A stretch of 64,000 nt of DNA from Aureibaculum sp. 2308TA14-22 (GCF_040538665.1 NZ_JBEWXT010000001.1:3436501-3500500); one strand, 5' to 3'; shown: positions 23,940 to 33,340, numbered from the stretch's first letter. Notes: a model not told the origin generated them from the letters alone. Translations and numbers: made by a program.

Positions 23940-26237
23940 TTAAAATTCAGGATCTTCAATTAAACCATTATTAGTGCTGTCTTGTACTTTTTTGTATTTC
24001 TCACAATCCAATTCAATGTCTAAGTTAGCAGGTTTCTTAAAAGCTTTATCACTAATATTAAGTTCCGTGTTGGTATAGCACTTTTTCATATATAACGCCC
24101 AGATAGGTAGTGCCATTGATGCCCCTTGACCTCTGCCTATGTCTGCAAAATGGATTGACCTTTCTTCGCCCCCAACCCATACACCTGTAGTTAAGTTAGG
24201 CACAAAACCCATAAACCATCCATCAGATTGGTTTTGCGTAGTACCTGTTTTTCCTGCAATAGGATTTGTAAATTTATACGGGTAGCCAGATACAATACTA
24301 TCGGGATACTTACTCCAAGATGAACGCAAACGAGCACCAGAGCCAAACTGTGTTACACCTTCCAATAAATTAACAACGGTATAGGCAGATTCTTCACTCA
24401 TAGCCTCCTTGGTTTCTGGCGTAAAGTTGTCTATAACAGTTCCATTTTTATCTTCTATACGTAAAATCATCATTGGTTTTACGTACATACCTTTATTGGG
24501 GAACGTATTATATGCTCCAGTCATTTCGAATAATGAAAGATCTACAGTACCTAATGCAATTGAAGGGACTTCTAGAATCTCACTTTCAATACCTAAATTT
24601 TTAGCCAATTTAACCACATTTTGAGGTGTAGTTTTATCTATTAATTGTGCAGTAACAACGTTTGTAGAGGTTGCCAAAGCATTTTTTAAGGTTTTAAATC
24701 CTCCATATTTAAGGTCAGAATTTTTAGGAGCCCAATCCTTATCCAATCCGTATTTTCCTTTCGGGATAGTCCAAATTGTATTTGACAGTTCTTCGCAAGG
24801 CGATAATTGTAATTGATTAATGGCTGTAGCATATACAAATGGTTTAAAAGTAGAGCCTATTTGACGCTTACCTTGTTTTACCATATCGTATTGAAAATGC
24901 TTATAATTGATACCACCTACCCAAGCTTTTACATGTCCGGTCTGTGGCTCCATAGACATTAGTCCAGCACGCATAAAATGTTTGTAATATTTAATGGAAT
25001 CCATCGGGGTCATTACCGTGTCTATTTCACCTTTCCAAGAAAACACACGCATTTCGGTTTTTTCAGTAAAGGACTTTTTTATATCCGCCTCAGAAACACC
25101 TGCCTTTTTCATGCGTTTGTATCGGTTAGAACGTTTGATGGAAGATTCCATATTACGTTCTATTTGCTTTTTGGTCAAATCGTAATAAGGGGCATTTTTA
25201 TTCTTTTTTTGCTGCTTGTTAAATACACGTTGTAAGTTTGCCATATGTTCTTCCATAGCTTCCTCGGCATAGTGCTGCATGCGAGAATCTAAGGTCACAT
25301 AAATTTTTAATCCGTCACGGTAAATATTATATTCCGTACCGTCAGGTTTTTTATTGTCTTTTACCCAGTCTTTTAAAAACCCTCGTAAATATTCTCTGAA
25401 ATAAGTAGCTACACCATAGCCAGTATCTTCAGGAGTAAAATCGAGCACCATGGGTAATTTTTGTAAAGAATCTTTTTGTGCAAGCGTAATTACATCATTT
25501 TTCTCCATTTGCATCAGCACTACATTTCTTCTTTGTAATGATTTTGCTTTGGATATCTCCCTGTGCGGATTGTATTGACGTGGGTTCTTAAGCATAGCTA
25601 CCAAAACTGCAGCTTCTTCAATTTTTAAGTCTTTAGGTTCTTTACCAAAATAAATACGAGCAGCAGAACGCAAACCAACAGCATTAAACAAGAAACCTTG
25701 TTTGTTAAAATACATGGCTATGATTTCTTCTTTGGTATATTGACGTTCTAGTCTAAGAGCGATAATCCATTCTTTTACTTTTTGCAAAAGCCGCTCTGGA
25801 AGACTTTTTGACCCTTCACCATGAAATAACAATTTAGCCAATTGTTGGGTAACGGTACTAGCCCCACCATCTTTACCCAATTTTATAAAAGCCCTAGCGG
25901 TTCCATAAAAATCGATACCAGAGTGTTCGTAAAAACGTACATCTTCGGTAGCAATTAAAGCTTTAACTATATTATCAGGAATGTCTTTATACTTTATGGG
26001 AGTTCTATTTTCATTAAAATATTTACCCAATGTTTTATTGTCAATAGAAATTACTTCAGTGGCCAAATTACTTTCAGGATTTTCCAGTTCTTCAAAAGTG
26101 GGCAAAGGGCCAAAAACACCTAATGAGCCCAGAAAAAATAACAAAGCTATAACTCCGAAACCACTTAGAAAAAGTATCCAAAGCCATTTGGTGTATTTTT
26201 TAAATGCTGCTGTATTATCTGATTTTTTCTTATTCAT
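23940..26237 (-). CDS. Class A penicillin-binding protein (PBP1a type)
   Basis: A 765-residue bifunctional peptidoglycan synthase. It has an N-terminal membrane anchor at about 17-40. The GT51 glycosyltransferase domain follows, with ATEDVRFYEHSGIDFYGTARA (about 91-111), GGASTVTQQLAKLLF (about 118-132) and EWIIALRLERQYTKEEIIAMYFN. The transpeptidase domain has GSTFKPF (nucleophile Ser near 460), a TSTNVV block (SxN) and GKTGTTQNQSDGWFMG (KTG, near 660). Its start overlaps the end of gldH by 8 bases, so it is coupled to gldH and the ricT-like gene. Confidence 0.95.
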   Translation of the reverse strand: MNKKKSDNTAAFKKYTKWLWILFLSGFGVIALLFFLGSLGVFGPLPTFEELENPESNLATEVISIDNKTLGKYFNENRTPIKYKDIPDNIVKALIATEDVRFYEHSGIDFYGTARAFIKLGKDGGASTVTQQLAKLLFHGEGSKSLPERLLQKVKEWIIALRLERQYTKEEIIAMYFNKQGFLFNAVGLRSAARIYFGKEPKDLKIEEAAVLVAMLKNPRQYNPHREISKAKSLQRRNVVLMQMEKNDVITLAQKDSLQKLPMVLDFTPEDTGYGVATYFREYLRGFLKDWVKDNKKPDGTEYNIYRDGLKIYVTLDSRMQHYAEEAMEEHMANLQRVFNKQQKKNKNAPYYDLTKKQIERNMESSIKRSNRYKRMKKAGVSEADIKKSFTEKTEMRVFSWKGEIDTVMTPMDSIKYYKHFMRAGLMSMEPQTGHVKAWVGGINYKHFQYDMVKQGKRQIGSTFKPFVYATAINQLQLSPCEELSNTIWTIPKGKYGLDKDWAPKNSDLKYGGFKTLKNALATSTNVVTAQLIDKTTPQNVVKLAKNLGIESEILEVPSIALGTVDLSLFEMTGAYNTFPNKGMYVKPMMILRIEDKNGTVIDNFTPETKEAMSEESAYTVVNLLEGVTQFGSGARLRSSWSKYPDSIVSGYPYKFTNPIAGKTGTTQNQSDGWFMGFVPNLTTGVWVGGEERSIHFADIGRGQGASMALPIWALYMKKCYTNTELNISDKAFKKPANLDIELDCEKYKKVQDSTNNGLIEDPEF

Positions 26238-26721
26238 TCTTATTCATTTTTTCAATTTGTATGCCCACATCTGTAACTCCTTTTAGGCTGGTTATACCAT
26301 CGGTTTCGCCACTTTTACGCATAGCTTGTTCAATAGAAATGGTATAAGTTCCAGTAGTTGGAAAAATTACATTGGTTTTAAATTCCAATACATTTTCTTT
26401 GAGATCGGTCAAACCTTCTCCTAAAAATTTACCTTCTGCATCAGCCATTTCATATTCTAGCGTATCAACAACTTTATAGTTGTTAGGAAAGTCTATGCCT
26501 ACAATCAAAAATAAATTACTGTAAGCATAAGCATCATTGTTCCTAAGATTTATATAAACGTTATTTCTAGAAACAGTATCTATAGGATTAAATTGAAATT
26601 TAACAATTGAGTCTTTATGCCATTCAGCACTAGGCATAGATTTAAACTGGTTAAAAACGGAATTATTATTACACGAAACCAGTACTACTATAACGACAAT
26701 GAAACCTAAAATATTACGCAT
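26230..26721 (-). CDS. gldH: Gliding motility lipoprotein GldH
   Basis: A 163-residue lipoprotein with the signal peptide ending at C17 (VVLVSCNNN). The GldH pattern is visible: EWHKDSIVKFQFNPIDT, YINLRNNDAYAYSNLFLIV, DTLEYEMADAEGKFLGEGL, FPTTGTYTISIEQAMR and VGIQIEKM. GldH is part of the Bacteroidetes gliding / type IX secretion associated set. I chose the ATG at 26721; the longer frame to 26799 lies inside the ricT-like gene and hides the lipobox. It overlaps the ricT-like gene by 8 bases and the PBP1a gene by 8 bases. Confidence 0.9.
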   Translation of the reverse strand: MRNILGFIVVIVVLVSCNNNSVFNQFKSMPSAEWHKDSIVKFQFNPIDTVSRNNVYINLRNNDAYAYSNLFLIVGIDFPNNYKVVDTLEYEMADAEGKFLGEGLTDLKENVLEFKTNVIFPTTGTYTISIEQAMRKSGETDGITSLKGVTDVGIQIEKMNKNE

Positions 26722-27886
26722 TTTTGCGGGATGATTTTCTTCTTTTATTATTTCTGTTTTTTCTCCTTTTGTTGCTCTTTTTTCCTTTGTTTTTATCAAA
26801 TCTGGTTAAACTATCTTGGCCAACAACATTGGTAAAAACCTTTTCATCAATAGGAGCTAGATTAGTTTTTGCAGCGTAAATTTCTAAACTAGCTACTTTT
26901 TTACCTTCTTTGTTTAGTTCGATAATTTCGTTTACTTTTTCCACTTCCATATCCACCCATTGCATGGGGTTATCTTTGTAAGCATACCAAAGTAAACCCT
27001 TAAAAATATCCATTTTTTGAAAAACCGCTGTTCCTTTTTCGGTTTTTAACCAAGTGTCCGTTTTTGGGAAGTTTTTTAAGGCATCTAAATAAGAATCCAA
27101 TTCGTAATTTAGGCAGCATTTTAATTTACCGCATTGCCCTGCCAATTTTTGAGGGTTTAAGGATAATTGTTGGTACCTTGCTGCCGATGTGCTGACTGAT
27201 CTAAAATCGGTCAACCAAGTAGAACAGCACAATTCTCTACCACAAGAACCTATTCCGCCTAATCGTGCAGCTTCTTGGCGTAAACCGACCTGTTTCATTT
27301 CAACCCTGATTTTAAAAGTAGAGGCCAGTTCTTTAATTAACATTCTAAAATCTACTCTATCATCAGCGGTATAGTAAAATGTAGCTTTATTACCGTCACC
27401 TTGAAATTCAATATCAGAAAGTTTCATTTTTAGACCTAATCGTGTAACGATCAATCTAGATTTGCGTTGTACTTCTTGTTCTTTATCTCTAGCGGACTGC
27501 CAAACATCAATATCGCGTTGCGAAGCTTTTCTATAAATTTGTTTTACCTCTTCACTATCAAAACCAACATCTTTTTTTCGCATTTGAATTTTAACAAGTT
27601 CGCCAGTTAACGAAACCGTTCCTATATCATGCCCTGGAGAAGATTCAACGGCAACAATATCACCAATTGCAATAGGTAAGTTTTTGGTGTTTTTGTAAAA
27701 ATGTTTTCTACCATTTTTAAAACGGACTTCCGCTATGTTAAAAGTAGATTGCCCATTGGGCAAATTCATATTAGAGAGCCAATCAAAAACCGTTAATTTA
27801 TCACAACTCCCTGTACCACAATTTCCATTACTTTTGCACCCTTTAGGGACGCCATTTGTATCTGTAGAGCAACTATTACAGCTCAT
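26714..27886 (-). CDS. ricT: PSP1-domain protein (RicT/YaaT-like)
   Basis: A 390-residue cytoplasmic protein. The N-terminus is Cys-rich (about six Cys in the first 30 residues). The PSP1 region follows (EVRFKNGRKHFYKN, GDIVAVESSPGHDIGTVSLTG), with the family core GGIGSCGRELCCSTWL and GQCGKLKCCLNYE (about 212-262). The C-terminal tail is strongly basic (KKSNKRRKNRNNKRRK). In Bacillus the homologue RicT works with RicA/RicF on RNA processing; the role in Bacteroidetes is unclear. The basic tail hints at nucleic-acid contact. Confidence 0.85.
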   Translation of the reverse strand: MSCNSCSTDTNGVPKGCKSNGNCGTGSCDKLTVFDWLSNMNLPNGQSTFNIAEVRFKNGRKHFYKNTKNLPIAIGDIVAVESSPGHDIGTVSLTGELVKIQMRKKDVGFDSEEVKQIYRKASQRDIDVWQSARDKEQEVQRKSRLIVTRLGLKMKLSDIEFQGDGNKATFYYTADDRVDFRMLIKELASTFKIRVEMKQVGLRQEAARLGGIGSCGRELCCSTWLTDFRSVSTSAARYQQLSLNPQKLAGQCGKLKCCLNYELDSYLDALKNFPKTDTWLKTEKGTAVFQKMDIFKGLLWYAYKDNPMQWVDMEVEKVNEIIELNKEGKKVASLEIYAAKTNLAPIDEKVFTNVVGQDSLTRFDKNKGKKSNKRRKNRNNKRRKSSRKNA

Positions 27887-28057
27887 AGTTTTATGTTATA
27901 TTTAAAATTATACTTACTAAATAAGCATAATGTAAATTCATATTCAATCAAAAAACAAAAGATATTCTATACCTATAGTTTAGAGGTTTATTCAATTTGT
28001 AAATATAAAGATATTTCATAACATTAAAAGTTAATAAAATTATATTTAAAAATTCGG

Positions 28058-28065
28058 TACATTTG
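28058..28065 (+). promoter_or_regulatory. Candidate -7 box for the M23 peptidase gene
   Basis: TACATTTG, a full TAnnTTTG match, lies 20 bases before the start codon. The rest of the 199-base divergent gap (27887-28085) is AT-rich with no other clear feature. Confidence 0.45.
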
Positions 28066-28085
28066 TTCTTGAAACTAAGTTAAAC

Positions 28086-29462
28086 GTGAAGAAATTATTG
28101 ATTGTAATACTATTGTTACCGATTACTTGTTTTTCGCAAATAATTGGTGAAGCTAAGGGTGGAGAATTCAAATTTAATCAAGAAAATATACCCTGTATTA
28201 CAGAAGAGGCAAAGGCAAAAATCAATGCCGAAGTTGAGGTTAATGTTGCCAATTTAATCAAACAGGGAAAATTATCGATAAAAAAATCAGGTTTGGCTCC
28301 ACCCACTTTTATTTGGCCTGTTCAAAAATCTGCTGCAACGGAATTTAACGATGTTTGGGCCATTTCTAATTATGTAGATCATGATGCTGCATTTCCTAAT
28401 AAATTGCAAGACTATAACTGTGGCACCAAAACATACGATACCAATTCGGGTTACAATCATCAGGGAACAGACATATTTACATGGCCTTTTTCTTGGTATC
28501 AACAAGAAAATGATATCGCTGAGGTAGTTGCCGCGGCTTCTGGAAAAATAGTTTATAAAAACGATGGCCAATTTGATATGAGTTGCGATTTCAATAATAA
28601 TAATTGGAACGCTGTTTATTTAGAGCACAGTGATGGTAGCAGAACTTGGTACGGACATTTAAAAAAGAATAGTTTAACTACAAAAAATGTTGGAGACAAT
28701 GTTGTTGCGGGTGAATATTTAGGTGTTGTAGGCAGTTCGGGCAATTCAACCGGACCTCATTTACATTTAGAAGTGTATGACAGTACTAATAAATTAGTTG
28801 ATCCATTTAGTGGCAATTGTAATGATATAAGTACATGGTGGCAAAACCAACCAGGTTATTCAGACCCTAATATCAATGCTGTGTTAACACATAATATTGC
28901 ACCAAATTTTGATAACCCTTGCCCTCAAGTAGAGAATACAAATTTGGCCAATAAGTTTTTACCAAATACAGAGGTTTTTTTGGCTGGTTATTTTAAAGAC
29001 CAACAGGTTGGCACTACAGTTTTTTTAAGATTGTACTATCCTAACGGAAGTAATATTCAGTGGTCTCAAGCTATGGCAAGTAATTTTACCACTTCTTACT
29101 GGTATTGGAGCGTTAACAATCTTTCTGCTTTAGGCACTTATAAATTTGAGGTAAACTATCAGGGGCAAACGGTTAGCCATGAGTTTGAAGTAGCTTCCAC
29201 TTTAAGTGTTGAAGACGAAAAACTAGCGAAAATTTCAATAGCCCCAAACCCCTTTGACGGACAGTTAAAAATTTCAGGATTTACTTTTGATGCTGCAGAT
29301 TATTACATTTCCGTATATAATCAATTGGGTCAAAAAGTGGTTGAAAAGGATAGTTTTTCTGAACAATTAGACTTACAATTTTTAGCTAAAGGAATGTACT
29401 TTTTGAATTTAGACGATAAAACCACGGGAAGTTCAAAAACATTTAAAATCGTAAAAAAATAA
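28086..29462 (+). CDS. Secreted M23 metallopeptidase with type IX C-terminal sorting domain
   Basis: A 458-residue secreted protein: signal peptide (residues 1-18, cleaved after CFSQ), then an M23/LytM domain at about 115-245 with the zinc ligands in NHQGTD and HLHLEVYD and the GNSTGPHLHLE motif. A beta-sandwich-like region follows at about 285-370, and a T9SS type A sorting domain at about 380-458 (ISIAPNPFDGQLKISG ... KTFKIVKK). It likely cleaves peptidoglycan or peptide bridges outside the cell. The GTG start follows a promoter-like box. holB begins directly after its stop. Confidence 0.9.
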   Translation: MKKLLIVILLLPITCFSQIIGEAKGGEFKFNQENIPCITEEAKAKINAEVEVNVANLIKQGKLSIKKSGLAPPTFIWPVQKSAATEFNDVWAISNYVDHDAAFPNKLQDYNCGTKTYDTNSGYNHQGTDIFTWPFSWYQQENDIAEVVAAASGKIVYKNDGQFDMSCDFNNNNWNAVYLEHSDGSRTWYGHLKKNSLTTKNVGDNVVAGEYLGVVGSSGNSTGPHLHLEVYDSTNKLVDPFSGNCNDISTWWQNQPGYSDPNINAVLTHNIAPNFDNPCPQVENTNLANKFLPNTEVFLAGYFKDQQVGTTVFLRLYYPNGSNIQWSQAMASNFTTSYWYWSVNNLSALGTYKFEVNYQGQTVSHEFEVASTLSVEDEKLAKISIAPNPFDGQLKISGFTFDAADYYISVYNQLGQKVVEKDSFSEQLDLQFLAKGMYFLNLDDKTTGSSKTFKIVKK

Positions 29463-30620
29463 ATGCTTTTTTCGGACATCATAGGTCAAGAAACGGTCAA
29501 GAAACAGCTTATTTATAGTGTTGAAAGTGGTCGGATTCCTCACGCTCAATTATTTGTTGCTTCAAAAGGGACTGGTGCTTTACCATTGGCCATTGCCTAT
29601 GCCCAATATATTTTATGTAGTAATACTGATAGCGAAAACAATACGGGTAACCAAGCTTGTAATATTAAAGTTAACAATTTAAGTCACCCCGATTTACATT
29701 TTGCCTTTCCCGTAGCTACTAACGATAAGGTAAAGCGACATCCAGTAAGCGATTTGTTTTTAGAAGAGTGGCGTCAGTTTTTAAAAGACAATCCTTATGG
29801 CGACCTATTAAGTTGGTATGCCCATTTAGGGATTGAAAACAAACAAGGTCAAATGGGTGTTGACGAAGCCGAGTCCATAGTAAAAAAATTGATTTTAAAA
29901 TCGTATGAAGGCGGTTATAAAGTAATGTTGATTTGGATGGCAGAAAAATTGAATACCGCTGCAGCCAACAAATTACTAAAGCTTATAGAAGAACCACCAA
30001 AGGATACTATTTTAATTTTGATAACCGAAAATCAAGAACAAATTATAGGTACAATTTTGTCGCGTTGTCAAGTAATAAAACTAAATCCATTAAGCGAGAA
30101 TGACATAAAAGAAGCGTTAATAGTTCGTGAAATAGTTACAGAAAACGAAGCCATAAAAATTGCACATCAAGCAGATGGAAATTGGAACAATGCTTTGCAC
30201 ATACTCAACAATTCTACTAAAGACGAACAATTTGAACAATGGTTTATTACTTGGGTACGTACCGCTTTTAAAGCGAAGGGGAATGCTACTGTAATTCAGG
30301 ATTTAATAGCTTGGAGCGATGCTATTGCTTCTAATGGTAGAGAAGTTCAAAAAAGTTTTTTAAACTATTGTTTACAATTTTTTAGACAAGCCATGCTTCG
30401 CAATTATGCTGCTGATTCGTTGGTATTTTTAGAACCATATACCGAAAATTTTGACTTGGATAAATTTGCACCATTTGTACATAGTGGTAATATTATGGAA
30501 ATCTCAAACGAATTGAACGATGCTATTTATCATATTGAACGTAACGGTAACGCTAAAATTATTTTGTTGGATTTATCCATTAAATTAACACGATTGTTAC
30601 ATCAAAAAGAGATTGTTTAG
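29463..30620 (+). CDS. holB: DNA polymerase III subunit delta' (HolB)
   Basis: A 385-residue clamp-loader subunit. Features are IIGQETVKKQLIYSVESGRIPHAQLF at the start, WMAEKLNTAAANKLLKLIEEPP (about 161-182), the SRC motif in TILSRCQVIKL (about 198-208) and a helical C-terminal collar domain. The Walker A Lys is not conserved (SKGTGALPLA), usual for delta', which does not hydrolyse ATP. It starts immediately after the M23 stop codon. Confidence 0.92.
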   Translation: MLFSDIIGQETVKKQLIYSVESGRIPHAQLFVASKGTGALPLAIAYAQYILCSNTDSENNTGNQACNIKVNNLSHPDLHFAFPVATNDKVKRHPVSDLFLEEWRQFLKDNPYGDLLSWYAHLGIENKQGQMGVDEAESIVKKLILKSYEGGYKVMLIWMAEKLNTAAANKLLKLIEEPPKDTILILITENQEQIIGTILSRCQVIKLNPLSENDIKEALIVREIVTENEAIKIAHQADGNWNNALHILNNSTKDEQFEQWFITWVRTAFKAKGNATVIQDLIAWSDAIASNGREVQKSFLNYCLQFFRQAMLRNYAADSLVFLEPYTENFDLDKFAPFVHSGNIMEISNELNDAIYHIERNGNAKIILLDLSIKLTRLLHQKEIV

Positions 30621-30621
30621 A

Positions 30622-30654
30622 AGACCTCACAGGTTTTTAAAACATGTGAGGTCT
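30622..30654. repeat. Palindromic intergenic element, GACCTnACAGGT type, copy 2
   Basis: Arms AGACCTCACAGGT and ACATGTGAGGTCT around TTTTAA, one base after the holB stop and between convergent genes. It matches the element at 5826-5857 and could terminate transcription from both sides. Confidence 0.65.
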
Positions 30655-30694
30655 AGGTTTGTTTGGTATCTAAAGAACCCCTTCTTATTTGTCC

Positions 30695-31342
30695 TTACTC
30701 CAAGACATAAAAATACACCGCCATAAAATGTGAAAAACTCCCCAACAATACAAATACATGGAAAATAGTATGGTTGTATTTTATACGGGGAATACTGTAT
30801 AAAATGGCACCAACAGTGTAGAATATTCCGCCGACCAATATCCAATACAAGCCGTTTATATGTAAATTTTCCAGTAGTGGTTTTACGGCAACAATAATAA
30901 TCCAACCCATAGCAACATAGGCTGCAGTTGAAATTTTATCAAACCTGCCTGTATAAAATAACTTAAAGAAAATGCCAACAAGAGCAATTCCCCATGTAAT
31001 GCCGAAAATAGTCCAACCCAAAGCTCCTTTTAATGTAACTAAAGTAAAGGGCGTATAAGTACCTGCAATAAGGACGTAAATGGCAGCGTGGTCTAGAATA
31101 TTTAATTTCTTACGTAGTTTGGGTTGTTGAGCGTAGTGATAGAAAGTTGATGCGGAATACAACAGTATTAAACTAGCCCCAAAAATGGTGAAACTTACGA
31201 TATGTCTAGCCGTTCCATGCTTATTAGCATGAATAATCAAAAGTACCAACGCAACAATACTCAAAACTAAACCGATAGCATGGGTAATTACGTTAAGTTT
31301 TTCTTCTTTAGAATTGTAATAGGTTAGGTGTTCATTTTTCAT
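30695..31342 (-). CDS. trhA: Hemolysin III / PAQR-family membrane protein
   Basis: A 215-residue protein with seven membrane segments. PAQR-type signatures: EEKLNVITHAIGLVLSIVAL near the start, LLYSASTFYHYAQ (conserved Ser/His), ILDHAAIYVLIAGTYTPFTL and a C-terminal HTIFHVFVLLGSFSHF with the zinc-type His residues. Relatives have been tied to lipid or membrane homeostasis rather than true hemolysis. I chose the ATG at 31342, overlapping the plsC-like stop by 11 bases; an ATG at 31354 is also in frame. Confidence 0.88.
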   Translation of the reverse strand: MKNEHLTYYNSKEEKLNVITHAIGLVLSIVALVLLIIHANKHGTARHIVSFTIFGASLILLYSASTFYHYAQQPKLRKKLNILDHAAIYVLIAGTYTPFTLVTLKGALGWTIFGITWGIALVGIFFKLFYTGRFDKISTAAYVAMGWIIIVAVKPLLENLHINGLYWILVGGIFYTVGAILYSIPRIKYNHTIFHVFVLLGSFSHFMAVYFYVLE

Positions 31343-32078
31343 CACCGTTATCATTAATCAACTCATTATAAATAGTGTCAAAAGCCTGTTGCTTTACGGT
31401 TTCCATATCATCCAAAGTCAAGCCTTCGGTTTGTATAAATTTATGGATTTTCACTCGTAATTTTCCGGGCCATCCGCTAAAAAATGTCCATGAAAAACGC
31501 TTTTTAACATCGTAAAAGGTCATCGGCACAATCGGTATTTGATGTTCAATGGCCAAGCGGAACGCCCCATTTTTAAATGGAGCTAAGGTTACGCTTTCTT
31601 CCGGAACTAATCCTTCGGGGAAAATGGCAATACTTAACCCTTGGTTTAATTTTTTTTGTGCCAAAATATATACTTTTTTTCGGCTTTCGGCACTGCTTCT
31701 ATCCACCCAAATACTTGTTTTTCTAAATACATAACCAAATAGCGGTAGTTTTACTAATTCTTTTTTGCCAACAAAAACTGCAGGGTTTTTCATCACCGAA
31801 AGCATCAACATCACGTCAATTAATGAGGCATGATTGGCAATAAACAAATAGCTTTTACCTGGCAAAATTTCTTCTTCCGTTTCAACAACAGGCTTAAATC
31901 CCATCACAAATAGTATCGTTTTACCCCAAGCCGTGGCAATTTTAAAAAATGCTGGGTAAAAACGGTCAAATGAAATTACGATAATTAAAACGGGTAAAGC
32001 AAAAAGTATGGAAAAAAATACCCAGCCATAAAACCAAGCACGCCAAAAAAGCCGGAAAATGTTTTTTAGAAGATTCAT
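31332..32078 (-). CDS. 1-acyl-sn-glycerol-3-phosphate acyltransferase (PlsC family)
   Basis: A 248-residue membrane-associated enzyme of phosphatidic acid synthesis. The PlsC motifs are NHASLIDVMLML (HX4D, about 81-92), WVDRSSAESR (about 121-130), IAIFPEGLVPEES (about 145-157) and IVPMTFYDVKKR (about 178-189). An N-terminal hydrophobic stretch lies at about 8-40. The ATG at 32078 gives a normal N-terminus; the longer frame from 32120 adds an unlikely extension. Cotranscribed with trhA. Confidence 0.9.
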   Translation of the reverse strand: MNLLKNIFRLFWRAWFYGWVFFSILFALPVLIIVISFDRFYPAFFKIATAWGKTILFVMGFKPVVETEEEILPGKSYLFIANHASLIDVMLMLSVMKNPAVFVGKKELVKLPLFGYVFRKTSIWVDRSSAESRKKVYILAQKKLNQGLSIAIFPEGLVPEESVTLAPFKNGAFRLAIEHQIPIVPMTFYDVKKRFSWTFFSGWPGKLRVKIHKFIQTEGLTLDDMETVKQQAFDTIYNELINDNGDEK

Positions 32079-32171
32079 TGACGGTAAATGTAGGAAATCT
32101 AAATAAATTCCAATGCTCAAATTCCAAATTCCAACTTTTAAAATGAATAGATTTTTTACTGCGACTGCTTA

Positions 32172-32198
32172 CCCGTCCGCAGCTTTAGCGAAGGCGGG
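32172..32198. repeat. CCCGTCCGC...GCGAAGGCGGG palindrome
   Basis: A GC-rich palindrome with CCCGTCCGC and GCGAAGGCGGG arms around AGCTTTA in the divergent gap between the plsC-like gene and trpS. It stands out against the AT-rich surroundings and looks like another dispersed repeat family. Confidence 0.55.
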
Positions 32199-32281
32199 AA
32201 TACTGCCAACTTTTTTATTTGTGTTTTGGAATTTGTTTTTTCTAGTTTGCGATTTGTATTTTTGTGCAACAAAAATAGTTT

Positions 32282-33250
32282 ATGTCTAGAATACTAACAG
32301 GAGTACAAAGTACTGGGACGCCGCATTTGGGCAATTTATTGGGTGCGATTATACCGGCAATACAAATGTCCAACGACCCTACAAATGAGTCATTTCTCTT
32401 TATTGCCGATATGCACACGCTTACGCAGATAAAGGATGGCAATACCATAAAACAAAATACTTACAGTACAGCCGCTACATGGCTGGCTTTTGGGTTAAAT
32501 ATTGACAAAACCGTTTTTTATCGCCAAAGTGATGTGCCTGAAGTCACGGAGCTTTCTTGGTACTTAAGTTGTTTTTACCCTTACCAACGCTTGACATTAG
32601 CTCACAGTTTTAAGGATAAGGCCGACCGTTTAGAAGATGTAAATGCAGGTTTGTTTACTTACCCTATGCTGATGGCCGCAGATATTTTGCTGTACGATGC
32701 TGAGGTTGTTCCTGTTGGAAAAGACCAATTGCAGCATTTGGAAATGAGTAGGGACGTTGCCAACCGTTTTAACCATAAAATGGGAGATACCTTGGTGCCG
32801 CCCGAAGCTAAAATTCAAGAAAATGTAATGATAGTGCCGGGCATTGATGGTCAAAAGATGAGCAAATCACGTAATAACGAGATCAATTTATTTTTGGAAG
32901 ACAAAAAATTACGTAAGGTAATTATGAAAATCCAAACGGATAGCACCCCGTTGGAAGAACCCAAAGACCCTGATACATGTAATTTGTTTGCTTTGTATAA
33001 ATTGATAGCTGATGAAAACCAAATTGCCGAGATGCGGGCCAATTATTTAGGTGGAAATTATGGTTATGGACATGCCAAACAAGCCTTTTTCGAATTGCTG
33101 ATTACCAAATTTGCCAAAGAACGCGAGTTATATCATCATTATATGAACAATTTGCAAGAAATAGACGATGCTTTAGCTATTGGAGCTGAAAAAGCGAGAA
33201 AAGTAGCGAGTGAAGTGTTGGGAAGAGTTAGGAAGAAATTAGGTTATTAA
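32282..33250 (+). CDS. trpS: Tryptophan--tRNA ligase
   Basis: A 322-residue class I aminoacyl-tRNA synthetase. The HIGH-like motif is TPHLGNLLGA (about 12-21) and the KMSKS motif is GQKMSKSRNNEI (about 193-204). Other family blocks are FIADMHTLTQ, YPMLMAADILLYDAEVVPVGKDQLQHLEM and DPDTCNLFALYKL. The length matches bacterial TrpRS. Confidence 0.97.
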   Translation: MSRILTGVQSTGTPHLGNLLGAIIPAIQMSNDPTNESFLFIADMHTLTQIKDGNTIKQNTYSTAATWLAFGLNIDKTVFYRQSDVPEVTELSWYLSCFYPYQRLTLAHSFKDKADRLEDVNAGLFTYPMLMAADILLYDAEVVPVGKDQLQHLEMSRDVANRFNHKMGDTLVPPEAKIQENVMIVPGIDGQKMSKSRNNEINLFLEDKKLRKVIMKIQTDSTPLEEPKDPDTCNLFALYKLIADENQIAEMRANYLGGNYGYGHAKQAFFELLITKFAKERELYHHYMNNLQEIDDALAIGAEKARKVASEVLGRVRKKLGY

Positions 33251-33263
33251 ACCTCCCGTCACC

Positions 33264-33340
33264 CTGTCCCAAAAGCTTTCGGGATTGATTCAGGGTCTCA
33301 TATTGTGGTGCGATGCTGAAACGAGTTCAGCATGACGCAT
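33264..33340. repeat. REP-like composite after trpS
   Basis: The first unit has CCTGTCCC...CAGGGTCTCA with an internal AAAGCTTTCGGGA. The second (33311-33340) is CGATGCTGAAACGAGTTCAG followed by CATGACGCAT. Both modules reappear merged inside mfd at 61463-61514, and the second also at 8682-8712. The element fills the gap between convergent trpS and the aldo/keto reductase. Confidence 0.7.

Noticed and set aside
30695-31342. A true hemolysin from the family name
   Set aside because: The sequence is a seven-helix PAQR-type protein; the hemolysin name is historical and nothing here shows toxin activity.
32090-32110. A third copy of the palindromic operator (AAATCTAAATAAATTCC)
   Set aside because: Only half of the inverted repeat is present and it falls in the upstream part of the plsC-like frame, not near an iron gene.
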